Source: Ottelia alismoides
Taxonomy: Eukaryota; Streptophyta; Magnoliopsida; Alismatales; Hydrocharitaceae
Direction of reading: 5' to 3'
DNA: 64,000 bases
Assembly: GCA_037367405.1 (NCBI GenBank)
Contig: JAZKJV010010617.1
Span: 781,501 to 845,500 of the forward strand
This document shows positions 36,529 to 49,425 of the stretch, piece by piece. The translations under genes were made by a program, and so were the position numbers. The notes beneath the pieces were generated by a model that was given only the letters and a program-made list of their open reading frames with translations, was not told the origin of the DNA and did not search any database. How positions within the stretch are numbered: position 1 is the first letter of the stretch; each line of letters opens with the position of its first letter.

Positions 36529-37111
36529 CTCCTCACCTAGCGCCACTGCCCGACCTCCCCATTGAAGCCTCCATCATCGTCGCCTTGGTTTCCTCCTCCC
36601 CTAGCCCGCCGCCCCGACCTCCTCCTCCCCTAGCGCCGTCGCCCGACCTCCTCTCCTCTTCTTCGGTTGTGAGTTTCTTCAACTATTTTTACTTTTATTA
36701 ATATATTACTTGAAATATTCTTGCTTGTATGAATGTTTAGCTTTTTGAACTAATATCTTAGTGTTTAGGAATAATGAAATAAATGTAATATATTTGTCTA
36801 TATGCCTAATAGCTTACTCTTTAGGACTAGTAACATAGTTTTTAGGATTAATAATGTAATACATTAATTTTCCATGTGTATGTTTGTCTTTAACTATGGT
36901 CTTTGGGATATACATTAACATAGTATAGGATGTATACATTAACTTATCATACATTAATATTTGAATTATACATTAACTTAGTCTTTGGATAGTGCACCTG
37001 ATTAAATAGGATGTTAATATTAAAACTTTCACAGTATAAGAAAGATGGTGTACAAGAGATTCATAATAGATATTAACATTGTAATTATCTTTGGATCTTT
37101 ACCTTTAGTAA
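36529..37111 (+). other. 5' untranslated region of the CACTA transposase
   Basis: A C/T-rich, Pro-like GC-rich stretch (36529-36665), continuing the similar sequence left of the solo LTR (33900-34003), is followed by AT-rich, intron-like sequence to the ATG region at 37112. No gene seen. Confidence 0.5.
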
Positions 37112-40100
37112 ATGGACAAAAGTTGGATGAACAAAAGGTTCAATGATTGTCGGACATATAACAAAGGTGTTATCGGGTTCCTAGATTGGGCATTTAGGTG
37201 TGAGTCACTATATCATATTGTAGGATGTGAAGGAGTTAGGATCCATTGTCCTTGCATAAGATGCAAGAACACTCTGATTCAAAATCGAACAGTAGTTTAC
37301 GAGAAACTAATATAAAATGGTTTTTGGCTTCATTATACGAATTGGACGTATCATGTTGAAGGAATCATATTAGAAGAAGTCAATAATGCCCCAATTGATA
37401 ATGAAAGAGATATGTCTGAAACAGATGATTGTAGTAGTATGTTTGAGATGTTAGACAATATTCGAGGGCATAACACTGATGAAAGGATGGAATCGCTTTC
37501 AGATACTTTACACGAGAAGATACAAGTTGCAGAAAAGCCTATAAGCTCGGGAATCAAAATGTCTCATTTAAATTTTCTTTTGGAGTTGTTCAAGATAAAA
37601 GTGAAGAATCGATGTACAACGGTACGATGACATATGTCTTTTAGTTAATCAGGACATTATTAAATAATCCTGAAGGTTTTCCAAAGTATTGGAAGGACGC
37701 TAAGTCAAGATTCTTCTCACTTAGACTAAATTACGAGAAAATTGATGCATGTCCAACGACTGCATTTTATATTAGAAGGAATATTCAAATTTAGATACAT
37801 GTCCTGACTGCAAAACTAGCAGATACAAGACTATGGGTCATGATTCGAAGAGGAAAAAATCAGAGAAGATTTTACAGTTCTTTCCTTTGATTCTCCGATT
37901 ACAGTGATTATATTCATATGAAAAAACAACTAGAATGATGATATGGCACAGTAATATTAAAAAAAACATATAACCGGTGTTATGCGACATCCGTCAGATA
38001 ATGAGGATTGGACGAAACTCGATGAACGATATCCATCATTCTCTGAAGAAGTAAGAAATGTACGATTAGGTCTCGCTTCTGATAGTTTTAATCCATTATG
38101 GAAATATGAGTACGAGTTACTCTATTTAGCCTGTGATACTTGTTACATATAATTTGCCACCCTAGATGTCAATGGCATTTTCTTTTATGATGATGTCGTT
38201 ATTGATACCTGATCCAAAAGGGCCAGATAATGCGATAGACACTTATATGCAACCGTTGATTGATGAACTAAAGATTCTATGGAATTCTGTAGTGAGAACG
38301 TATGATTTGATAAAGAAAGAGTTCTTTACAATGCATGCTTCTTCATTATGGACAATTAATGACTTTCCAACGTATGCTAATTTATCGGGTTGGAGTACGA
38401 AAGGTAAACTCGCATTTCCAGTTTGTATGGATAAAATACAATCGACATAGTTAACTATAAGTGTGAAACATTGTTATTTGGGCCATCGTCGTTTTTTACC
38501 TATAAATCATAGGTTGCTGAGAAGTGAAAATAACTACAAGTTTGGTGGACAGTTGTTTGGATGTCGAATAAGTTTGAATCGACGATCCGGTAGTGCAGTG
38601 TGGACAGAACAAAACATGTGGGCAACTAATCTCTAGGTCGATTATTTAAGAGGAAGGTTTCCAGCGGATGGTGGAAATAAAGTATATTCTTTCAAGAACT
38701 ACCCTACTGGCATACTTCACAGGTCTGTCATAACTTGGACGTGATGCATATAGAGAAGAATGTTATGGAAAATATTCTTGGAATTTTAAATCTTTCTAGT
38801 ATTTCTAAAGACAGTTTGCAAGATAGATGTGATCTGATACAATGGGGTATCCGGCCCGAATTACATCTGATAGAGTCAGATAATTCTTGAGTAGCAATTT
38901 CTGAAGTAATTTATACATTATCCAGTGATGACAAAGATAAGATACTCAATTTTATTAAATCAGTTAGAGTATCGGATGTATTCTCCTCTCAAATAAGCAG
39001 ATGTATAAATCTGGTGGAAAGTTAAAAAGTCATGATTGTCATGTATTGCTACAAGTTCATTTTCCATTGGCCATCAGAGGAGTTGTACATCCTGATGTTA
39101 TGCAACCACTGATTGAACTCAACCATTTTTTTAAAGTCCTGTGTTCAAAGACTTTAGATCCTGACGTGTTGTTTCGAATAGAGACAGATATTGTTATCAC
39201 TTTATGTAAGATGGAGTGGCTCTTTCCACCTGCATTTTTTGATGTAATGATACATATAATTGTTCGTCTTGCTAGCGAAGCTCGAATATGTGATCCTATA
39301 CAGTATCGATGGATGTATCCAATTGAAAGATATCTAAGGAAATTAAAAATATGGTGTTTAATAAAGCTGCACCTGAAGGTTGCATTGTCGAGGGGTATTT
39401 ATGTGAAGAATGTATTACATTTTGTGACATGTATATGGACTATGATAAGAGTATCAGATTCGGTCATTTTGAATGAAATAATGATGGCGAGTTGTGGATA
39501 GAAAATCCCAACAAATTTTGGATATTTCAACAAAATGGACAAGCTATTCTAAAGAGTATCTGTTGAAGTATTCCAGACGATGAAAGAGACCTTATTCATT
39601 ACTATATCTTGATGCAATTAGATGAGGTTGATTCTTTCTTTGAAGAGTTTCAGTCAACAAGCACTAAGAAATTAGACTTTCTTAAATGGTTCAGGGATAG
39701 TATTGAACTATTTAAAGTTACCAAATATGAACGGTGGAGCAAGAATCTTGATATTATCCATAGGAGTTCATACTCAATAGTAGTGTCGCATTCTAGCTAT
39801 ATCGTTAATGGATTCAAATTTCGGAAAAAGTCAATTGATGAAAATAAACCAACGCAACTTTCTGGAGTAATAGTGAAGGTCGATCTCTCATCTGGAATTG
39901 ATGGATACTATGGCAAAACTATTGATATACTAGAAATCAGTTTTACACATGATACAAGGTGTGTTCTATTTCATTGCATTTGGTTCGATGTGGGTCGCGT
40001 TGGAGTAGGTTACAAGAAAGATAAAAATGGAGTTCTCTCTTTAAAGCAAACAGGTCGATTACAAACAAATGAGCCGCATGCGCTTGCCTGTCAGGTAGAA

Positions 40101-40220
40101 CATGTCTTCTATGTACCAGATAACCCTGATAGTGGATGGATTATACCCGTTAGGACAACACCGAGAGACTTCTTCGATGTTAATGAAGAGGAAGATGCAT
40201 TGGATAATGATGTTGCATAA
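37112..40220 (+). pseudogene. TNPD-like CACTA transposase pseudogene
   Basis: TNPD cuts the element ends. The ATG at 37112 opens MDKSWMNKRF, the N-terminus of the transposase-associated domain, with CPCIRCKN and YTNWTYHVEG following. The Transposase_21 core is at 37670-38460 (LIPDPKGPDNAIDTYMQPLI, LWTINDFPTYANLSGWSTKG). The C-terminal part is at 39001-39501 (LKSHDCHVLLQ, WMYPIERYLRKL), and a DUF4216-like domain at 39609-40220 has TKYERWSKN, FDVGRVGVGYKK and FYVPDNPDSGW. Many frameshifts and stops, for example TAA at 37313, TAG at 38448 and TAG at 39499, break it. Orientation and order are complete. Confidence 0.85.
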
Positions 40221-40359
40221 CAGAATAATTCAAATGATTTTTTTCATGAAGTAGTAGACAACGCCATTGCTACGAGCAACGTGAGGTAATGTTATTTTTT
40301 TATTTTATACTCGAATAATTGATATCTTCTAATCGGTCTAAATATATTTTGTAAATTAT

Positions 40360-41860
40360 ATGCATTTGGCATATATGGCTCCTAGACCCAGGCGTATTCG
40401 GAATGTTTCTGAACTCGCTCAACAGCCACAGGGAGGATCTTCTGATGCCGACAATGGCGGATCGAAGAGACGACGGGGACCATCTCAGTGTAGATTTCTG
40501 GATCGTCTTTCCCCCGGGCTGATGTTACAAGTTCGCATCGTTGGTGGAGATGCAGTGGTAGAGAACTCTATGGAGTTTCAGAGCTACCTAGGCCAGGTTG
40601 CTCGTGCACACGTCCTCATCACGACGCATGACTTTCACAGCTTCCTTATGCTGTCAAGGCTGTCATACATTCTTATTTAGAGGTATTCTAGAATAGAATT
40701 TATATTTACGCTATTTTATAATATCAAACTTTTTTATTGTTCTTGTACAATGTTGTTTTTACATGGGAACGAAATTCCAATGTCAATTCCCAGATTCTAT
40801 CTCAAGCGGCTGAAATGTTGCGTCGATATAGGAGATGCATAAAGGAGAAGGTAACAAGATCTTTATATATACCTAAAGGAAGATTTGAACACTCATAATA
40901 TTAATTTTCCTACTATTAGTATTACAACCCCAGATTCCATATGAGCAGTTTGTGCAAAACATCCCACCAGGTGTTACACCAGATCAGTAGAGGGAGTTGG
41001 TCAATTTTCGGTCCTGAGGAGTTCGTGGAACATAAATTTTTCCTAATTAATTGTCTTATGTATGTACTAACTATGTTTAATTATAGGTGATATCTACAAA
41101 AAATACTTCGAACCACTCGTAATGTATTAGATCCATTCACAAGATAGGGAGAAAGAACACAAACCAATTGAAGTATGTCTTTGTAAGTATTCAAAATTTG
41201 TAAATTTGACCAATTTTGGAAGCAAATTTTAAAAAATCTTCTTTTATATTTTTTTAGTTGAGGGATAACGATAGAGAAATGAACCGAATAGAAGTTTTTT
41301 TCGGGTCAAAGAGCATAGATGTAGGAGGAGATGTGCAGTGGGTTGATGACGCCTACGCACCAATTCATGTGAGAAATATATATTATTTATTTTTAAAATA
41401 CCTTATATTAATATTTTAAAATAATATATGTATCTATGTCTGCAGGAAGAAATGATTAGGCTCTCCACCACCACCTCACTAGATAGCACCGGGACGAGCA
41501 CTCTTCCTTTATCTGCTGATGAAGCCTTCCTCCATGCCACAGGTCCAGAACACAGTGAACACATACGTTGCAAAGGACGTGGAGAAACGATCTATACATG
41601 GTACGGAATGCGTGGTGCAAGTAGGTCTCTGACCTCCTCGCAAGGGAGCTAGAGGGAGAGAGAGATGGAGAAGGAGCTGCGCGAGGTCAAGGTAAAGATT
41701 TCCGCACAGGATGAAGAGATGGCTAAGATGTGTATGGACATGGCGAATGTCATGGCATACATTAACCATCTTCCATACCGAGCCAACAGTGGAACCTACA
41801 CAACTCGATGATGATGAGGAAAGTGATGAAGAGAGCAAGGAAAGTGACGAATCGAAATAG
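40360..41860 (+). pseudogene. TNPA-like CACTA accessory protein pseudogene
   Basis: Downstream of TNPD on the same strand, as in En/Spm. The first exon-like frame (40360-40680) begins with a basic, Ser-rich region (MAPRPRRIRNV...). Later pieces are PPGVTPDQ (near 40968), DREMNRIEVFFGSKS (near 41270), EEMIRLSTTTSLDSTGTS (41450) and a coiled-coil-like VKISAQDEEMAKMCMDMANV ending in an acidic Asp/Glu tail near 41860. Intron-like AT-rich gaps separate them. Stops occur (for example TAG at 41650). Assignment rests on position and on the PF03004-like tail. Confidence 0.6.
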
Positions 41861-42084
41861 ATTACAAAGGATGTAGAATATGTATGTAATATATTTTACT
41901 TCTATCTTGAACATTAGTTGGTGTAATTTAAGATTAGTGACTACGATGATGTAGATCTGGAAAACTATTTTTTAAGTATTAAGTAAGAAATTTGGTTTCT
42001 TTTAAGTGTCTTGTATTGTCTATGTGGTTTTGCAGCAGAAGCAGGACAAAAACACCAATAAATTCATTATTTTTTTGCTTTCAG

Positions 42085-42870
42085 AGGGTATTGGGGACGG
42101 TTGTAAATGTCGCCTTTTATACTCCAGAAACATCCCATATGTATCAAAGTAGATCATGGTCTCTATATTTGGCTTTCAGGGATTAAAAGGGATGGTTTAG
42201 AACGTCCCCGAAAGTCCTCTGTTGGCTTCACGATAGGTCCATTGAATGTAGGGGACAGTCGTAACAGTCCTCGTTGATAATCTAGAGGGACGGTTATAAC
42301 CATCGCTTCCGCTTGATAGGACCTCACTATCTCCAGTTTGTACCTATGGGACCTAAAAGGGACAGTTTAAACCGTCCCCGAAATGCTTATATGGGTGTCG
42401 CGAAAGGTCAATTGTGCATAGGGGATGGTGGTGACCGTCCCCTTTGATAATCAAAGGGGATGGTTGTGACTGCCGTGATAGTGCCTCGCTGTCTCCGGTT
42501 TCAACCCATGGGACCTAAAGGGGATGGTTTAGACCGTCCCAAAAAGGCTTTTGTGGTCATCCCGAAAGGTTCTTTGAGCATGGGGGACGGTTGTAACCGT
42601 CCCCGTTGATCTTATAACGAGGACGGTTACGACCGTCGCCTATTATTCATTGTAGAAGGGACGGTCATACCCGTCCCTATTATTCAATGTAGAATGGACG
42701 GTTATAACCGTCCCCAATGGTTGGATAAATGGGGTGTTCGTAGTAAGCGTCCCTTCTGGTCAAATGAGATGGTGGTAAAAGGGACAGTTATGTGACCGTC
42801 CCATCTGCTCAGATGGGATGGTTTAAATAGCAAAGAGGACGGTCCTTGACCGTCCCCTCTGGGTCCTCTC
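42085..42870. repeat. Right subterminal repeats of the CACTA element
   Basis: A dense array of about 20 GGGACGGTT-GTAACCGTCCC-type units in both orientations, spaced about 20-60 bases. Many form near-perfect hairpins, for example 42587-42604 and 42778-42801. Denser than the left end, as usual for CACTA elements. Confidence 0.85.
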
Positions 42871-42881
42871 TTGTAGTGATT

Positions 42882-43339
42882 ATTGTACATGTACAATTTT
42901 TATATGCGTGTATATGTTAGGCAATCACTAGAGAATCACAAAACTGAACCAAGTATTATTTTTTGTTCTGATGTCAGAAAATGCGACCACATGTTGTCCC
43001 CTATATAGTCACATTTGGTTCATTTTTTATATACTGGAAGTGGCTATTATGAGCATAAGGGACCATTGTGGTCGTTCAATATGAAAACAATACGACTATA
43101 ATGTAGTCGTAATCATTTTTACGGCTCCCAGGGCGAAATGCCATGCGGGTGAGCGGCTAGTCTTGCCGGTAGGGAATTGAGACATTTCTCTTAGGACTTC
43201 CGCGCATTATTACCTTCTAGCCCCTCTGGGATGTCAAATATATCTCTTCTCACCATCCCCATAGTGTATGAGACAAATGTATGCATTTCGATTAGGGTCG
43301 TATTCTATGGTTACGATTCTACCAAATATGTCTTTTTCA
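42882..43339. other. Unassigned sequence right of the CACTA element
   Basis: Begins with a 16-base palindrome ATTGTACATGTACAAT (42882-42897). No coding region recognised; it is probably the continuation of the locus interrupted by the CACTA insertion, joined to LINE-derived sequence from about 43340. Confidence 0.4.
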
Positions 43340-44107
43340 ACATCCTTTTCGACTACTTGTACTCACATATGCCCAATACGACCATGTTACGACTATAATG
43401 CGAATATAATGGGATTAAATACATGCTCGCACTATCTATAATTTCTTTTAGTGCAGTTGGGCCACTCATATAAGTAATGAAATGCTCCTCCGCCTTCTTG
43501 AAGATAATGTTTGCTATGAAAATATCAAAAACCACTACAAAATCTAGAATGACTTTTCGTTCTTTATTTCTATCTCCAAAACCATGATCTCGACAAACAT
43601 TATCATACCCTAAAGCTTCCTTTCCCACATATCCATTAAGATCTCAACCTTGTAAAATTGTCCCTCTTTGTGGGATTCTTACATATTCTTATCCAAATCC
43701 TCTCAAAAATCTTGTTTACCTTTCATCTAAACCAATCGCTATGAATAAATAGATATGATATTCATAATTTCTTCATTGGGAACCAATATTAGCAAAAAAG
43801 TTCGATCCTCGAATCTTTGCACCTCAACCACATAATCCTTCAAATTCTTTGGAACAACCACTCCAACAACATTTCTACCCTTATCTGCCTTGATTTCTCT
43901 CAAACCCAGTTTGTCTATTAGAGACGAAGTATATGAATCTTCCTTCTTTCCATCATATCTACTATCCAAATCATTTTGTCAGATGAAATGTCTATATTCC
44001 AACTACTTGTATGCAACTTCCTTTGCAACCTATTTTGGATTAAATTCTTTACTTGCATGTGTCCATCATACGAGAATCCTTGAAAATTTTGGACAACATC
44101 CGAGTGA
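43340..44107 (-). pseudogene. LINE (RTE-type) endonuclease fragment
   Basis: On the minus strand, 43969-43739 encodes GRNVVGVVVPKNLKDYVVEV followed by DRTFLLILVPNEEIMNIIS, and 43628-43353 encodes GYDNVCRDHGFGDRN, LDFVVVFDIFIANIIFKK and AEEHFITYMS. This is the second half of the exonuclease-endonuclease-phosphatase domain of plant RTE-type LINE ORF2 proteins, which nicks target DNA. The two pieces are in different frames, and the right side is cut by the LTR of element C, so only a remnant is left; the RT domain is not seen. Confidence 0.75.
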
Positions 44108-47100
44108 TGATCAATGAATCACCAATTCATTATCTTTATTTATTTACTTAGCTTAAAATCATTTATATAACACATGTAAATACTATTAATTTTCACTCTT
44201 TAATATTTCCATATAATAAGTATATATTGTGTATTTATCATTATTTTAATATGAAATAAATAAATAAAGTAAAAAATAAAGAAATAAATATGGGATGATC
44301 CCAACCCTAAGAGTAGATCAAGAAGAAATAAAGTAAGGGGAGATATGGCTTTAATATATAAAAATTCAGAAACCATTGTTTACACGTATATTCATCATTA
44401 TACATATTATACAGACCTTCTAGTATTTAGTTATAACTAAAACAACATCAAATAAAAATATTTTCTTTTGTAACTTGTACGTAAAACTAAGTCGTAAATA
44501 ATAAAAATAATTGCAAGAAGAATCCTTGTATAGACTAAGAGAAACAATATTCTGAAAAAGTCACAAAGAAAGACTTTTTATATCAATATCTTATGTAAAA
44601 TACTAAAAATAAACAAAACACACTTTCATAGTGTTCAAAATTAATAAGCTTTAAAGGGAAAGCAGTGTCATTAAAATTGGAGTCAAAATGTGGAAGTTGT
44701 CTTTTCAATGCTATTGTAGATTATGTTTATTTTGCACATTATATTTTTATCTATTTATTTATTCGTAATTTTTCACAAATTATATTTTACTATTATATAT
44801 ATTACCTATTATTTATATATAATGCAAATAAAAAGAACAAAACTGAAAAGAATCAAAAATAAAATAAGTATAATTTTACAATGGGTGTCATGTACCTGTA
44901 TTGGACATACTCTTATTTAATTAAATTATTTCTTTAGTTCACAAAAATAAAATAAAATATGTTTAAATTCTTAAAAGTATTCTAAAAATTAATAAATCAT
45001 GTACCTATGTAATTATTTATAAAAATAATTAATTGATATTTTTACCCTATTTATTAATCTTTTTCTTTTATTAAGAATCATCACAAATAAGTTTATTTAT
45101 TATTAACATTATTTATTTTGTAAATGCTTTGATTTAAAATATTTTCTATTTATATTATAGATATTTCTTATTTATTTAATTGTTTTGTCCTTTCTTGTTG
45201 GACTTATTTGGATCTTGTGATCTGATTGGTCAGACCCGTGTTCGTTGACCTGGATCAACTCTACCTTTTAACCCATTTGACATGAATAACATCTGATTAC
45301 TTTCCTTCTCGGATTTTTCTTACACGGATCCTCCATCTATACCTAATTCTTTCTCCCAAATAATATTTCTAATAGAACTCTTTTTCCCGAATAAATTTTC
45401 ACCATTTCTTGCTTGGTTCATGCACCGTTCTAATTTCAAAAAAACTCATCACCTTCTTCTATAATTATTGCTACAGATCCAAAAATCGTCGTGATATGTT
45501 TCCCGCCTCAATTACACTCGAAGGAGTACGACAGAGGTGACTTCTATGGTGTCCCTCGATTGGAAGAGTGTAATTCGAGCTGTAACATGTGATCCAGTAT
45601 GTCGCTGGAGACCCATGGGAAAGTTGAGTTTCTTCATCCTTCCACCATCAAATAGAGTCCATAACCCCTTCATCTCCACCGTAGATACTTTTAGTGTAGT
45701 ATGCTTTTCATTTTAGCTTTTAATTTCATCATTTTCCATTTCATTTTAGTGTAATTAAGTAGAGTTAAATCAACTTCTGATTTGCCTAATTAGAGGTCTT
45801 TCACGTGTTTAATGGCCATTCCTATCATCATACCACCATCGATCTATGTCTCTCCACCATCCTATTACCTTCTGATCACCAAATCCTTATCGGATATGAG
45901 ATCGCCACCTCACTCCTACCATCTCCACCGTAGGTCGAACCAGTCGTACAATTTCCCATGATTTTAGCACAATGATCATCGTCAGAGCCAGCTTCCATGT
46001 ATACAATAAATAGTAGTTGTTAAGGACACTTTCTAGAGTTGGGATCAAGACTTGGGGAATTAGGATACACTTGTAGCATCGCGAAAGATTTAGGTCCACA
46101 ATCAGCAGGACCCGACCACTTTAACCTCTAAGATTGGTTCGAAGCCTTCCCAGGACTCTTCTGAAGCTATTAGGGATCTTATCTGAGCATTAGGGAAGGA
46201 GATATAACCGATTGAATCAAATCAAGACCACAATTTATCATGCTCTTTCAAGCATCTTCTAAGGTATTCGATCTAGAATAGCTAAACTGAATTAGATTGT
46301 CATCGTCTATTTACACCCAATTTAGATATGCCCAATCAGATCTATGATGCCTCATTTCAACCATCCGATCCTCTTGTGACGCACGAAACTAGCTGGCGAT
46401 TTTATGTTTCCTCCCCTACTATTTCTTCCATTTGTAAAGAAATCCAACTAGAACACATGTCATGTCTTGAATAAGTAAATATTTGCATTTCTATCCTTGG
46501 TTATTTTCTTATTTGCATTTTAGTCATGCTTGTATAGATCCATGTTTGGTAGTGTATGTCCGCGTAGTTAATTTGCAATAAATCCATTGAAGTCTCTTGT
46601 TATTATTCCGTCCTTGAAAATAAAATAATCATAAACCTATCCTATACAACATGGCTCATGTGCAGAAACATGTGCTTGTAAATTTTTTGCTCTTTTCATA
46701 CTATAAAATATATATTTGTTATACATTTAGCGACAGAAAATAAAATATTTACATATAGGTCCTTCTACAATATTTATTTTCATATATTTAATTTAAAAAA
46801 CAAAATAATTACTCCTAAAATTCATAAAAAAGGTAAATTCATGTTAAGTAGTTTTATAACTCTTGATTTTTATTTTAAAATATTTTGCTTTGTTATTTTG
46901 AAAATTCAAAAACATCAAAATTTTGCTCTTTTTACATTAAAAATCTTCAAATTTTGAAAAATGTTTTAAAAATCTAAACAAATTACTATCTGTCTTTTAG
47001 TTAATTTTACCTTTTGTGGAGAATTTTGTTTTGAATTTCATTCCAAAAACCTAAAATTTTAAAACATAGAAAATACATAAAATCATTAAAAAATAACAAA

Positions 47101-47689
47101 AATACTCCAAAAACATTAGCTTGAAATAGTACAATATCTGTTTTCTATTTTTATTCCTTTAAAAAAATCCTAAAAATCTAAGCATTTCATAAAAATAAAA
47201 AAATTGTCTAAAAATATATAAACAAAAAATAATTTTTTGACTTTTAAATTATTTTTTCTTTTTTTGAAAAATCCAAAAATAATCTTTTATTTCATTTATT
47301 TGTATTACTTTTATTTGATTTCTTTAAAAAATAAAAATATAAAATTTAATAATTAAAAACCATTAAAACATAAAAATCAGATAACATAAAAAAATATAAT
47401 TTTCTTAACTTTTATAAAAAAATATAAAAATATAAAAAATCATAAAAACAATAAAGAGGAATCCTTATTAATTTGCATTGATTAAACAACACTCAAGTGA
47501 CAATGCCTCTCAGAGTTCGATCCTAACAGTTATACAAGTAATATAATAGCACACTTCTGGCACTTCTTCTATTTTACTTTTGCTAGATTAATATTTTTTA
47601 AAAGTATTTTTGGGTAATAATGACCACATCACTTGTGCTTATTTTATCACATTTTCTCCATTTAATAACCCGAAATTGCCTTTTCAATA
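44108..47689 (+). repeat. 5' LTR of element C
   Basis: Opens near TGATCAATGAATCACC (aligned with TGATGAATCTCC of B; the exact first base is uncertain by a few bases) and ends TTTTCAATA. It has the gaaataaagtaaggggagatatggc block near 44324, the CCAAT/W-box block near 45226-45259, and the AT-rich, less AT-rich, AT-rich layout of A and B. No partner LTR is in the window. Confidence 0.75.
45226..45259 (+). promoter_or_regulatory. CCAAT and W-box pair, LTR of C
   Basis: ATTGGTCAG (inverted CCAAT) is followed by GTTGACC TG GATCAAC at 45244-45259, an inverted repeat with one mismatch. Confidence 0.45.
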
Positions 47690-47691
47690 AA

Positions 47692-47709
47692 TGGTGTCAA
47701 TAATGTGGA
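47692..47709 (+). other. Primer-binding site of element C (decayed)
   Basis: TGGTGTCAATAATGTGGA lies two bases after the LTR end like the sites of A and B. It keeps 10 of 18 bases of element A's site; most differences are C-to-T or G-to-A. Confidence 0.6.
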
Positions 47710-49425
47710 GGCATGGTGAGGGTAGTTAAAAATCCTTTCTTAGCTACTCGTGGTTTTTTTACTTTTCCTTTTTGTCTATTTACTTTTCATTTCATTTTCA
47801 GTCATTTTCTATTTCATTTTATTTCTGCTTATTTTTCAAAAGTTATTTCGGATACACTTCTTATTTCCCTATTGATGGACCCAACGAGCAGCAATGGCGA
47901 TCCTAGGAGAGCCTACACACTCAAGTAAGGCAGAGGTCGGGCATTCTTCATCGATCGGTAGGAGAGAGTAGAAGAGTGGACGACTACTTTAGCATTTTAT
48001 TTCTAGTCATTTTATTCATTTTAATTTTTAAATTAATTTGTAATAATTTTTTGGAACTTACCCCTTTTCTATTTTCTATACGGCCTTTAGACCACTTTTT
48101 CGGGTAGCGATATGTTTCATCAAGTGCAAGTGCACTTGGGGGATCCCATTGGTTTTTTTCATCAACTTTATTTTCTTTTGTTTCGCATGTTTTGAGCTTC
48201 CCGACTTTCTTTTACGTTATTTTTCTGTGCTTGATCCCTTAGTTGTAGTTTTTATTATCTTGGTTGAGCCTTGTAGATAATAGGTCCAAACCCAATAATA
48301 TCTTCCTATTACTATAGTTAGATTCGTAGTTAGACTTTGTCATATAATTGCTTTTTCCCAATAATGGAAATTTCTGCTTGGATGGTTTTCGACTGTATTT
48401 TCATATAGGATAGATTTTATTTCTACGAAATGATCATTTTATATGTAGATTTCTTGCAACAGGTATACATTTCTATATTAGCATGCATCATTGATTTCGT
48501 CGAACATCGGCTTTTCTGACTTACTTCCCACTTTTTCTTCAATTACGATAAAAAGGAAATTTAAAATTTTATTAGGCAATTTGTTTGAAAATTACTTTAA
48601 AAACCTTAATAAAATTTGAACTGTTATATATACCCAGCCCCAAATCTAAAGTAACGATTCATCTTGTATTGGGGAGAGTAACCCCCTCATTGCTTATAAG
48701 TACTTACCTCCATACAGAGTAGGTAAGGGCCTTAAGGATAGAGCCCAAATCACTAGGCTTGTGCCCTAAGCACTTGTGTATCACTCTTTGGTACATGGTC
48801 ACAACTTCAAGCACTTGCATTTGCCTATAGAAAACATTTCGATGTGCTCTGCCTCTTATCTCCCTTTCGTCATGATATAACCCAGCAACCAGAGAAGATG
48901 GTTCCACTTTTTGGGGAGGTTTGAAGATGTACATTGTGCGATTGGGTGACATTACACTATGTGTTTGTGGTTAAGTAACTGGTTGATTCACTAAATTGAA
49001 ATTGAAAATATAAAATGCCTAACTCTTACGGTCTCCACTTGTGTTCAGTCGGTGAATGGAGAGTTTGGTTTGTTTTTCTTTGCTTAAAAAGAATATCCTT
49101 CCATGCGCCTCGCTCCTTCTTTCACTTTCTTCTTGTTTGATATCATGATCTCGCAACTTCCCTTTTGATAATCGAAGATGTCATATTGAAGTATTTTTTG
49201 TTCAGAATTTGTGAACCTCTCTTTATATATTCCATTTCGGTCTTCTTCACTTATTCGAGATGACTCTCTTCCTGAATATTCTTCTTTTTCTACATCATCA
49301 TTACTTTCTCCAATAAATCCCTTTTTTAGATTGACTTCAATCTCGAACTATCATTTGAGACTTCATCATTTCTTAGGACTAATCAAGTGCCTTGCACATT
49401 TTTAGAGACGGATCTTCACTATTCG
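47710..49425 (+). other. Leader of element C, no gene seen
   Basis: Contains the family leader segment near 47880-47990 (counterpart of 3707-3800). No coding region supported. Confidence 0.6.

Larger units (their letters stand above)
33433..42878 (+). mobile_element. CACTA (En/Spm) DNA transposon
   Basis: The element starts CACTACAA at 33433 and ends TTGTAGTG at 42878, an 8-base perfect terminal inverted repeat, flanked on both sides by ATT (33430-33432 and 42879-42881), the 3-bp target duplication of CACTA elements. Both ends carry subterminal GGGACGGT repeats. Inside are TNPD- and TNPA-like pseudogenes in the plus orientation. About 2.5 kb of its 9.4 kb is a later Copia solo LTR. Confidence 0.9.
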
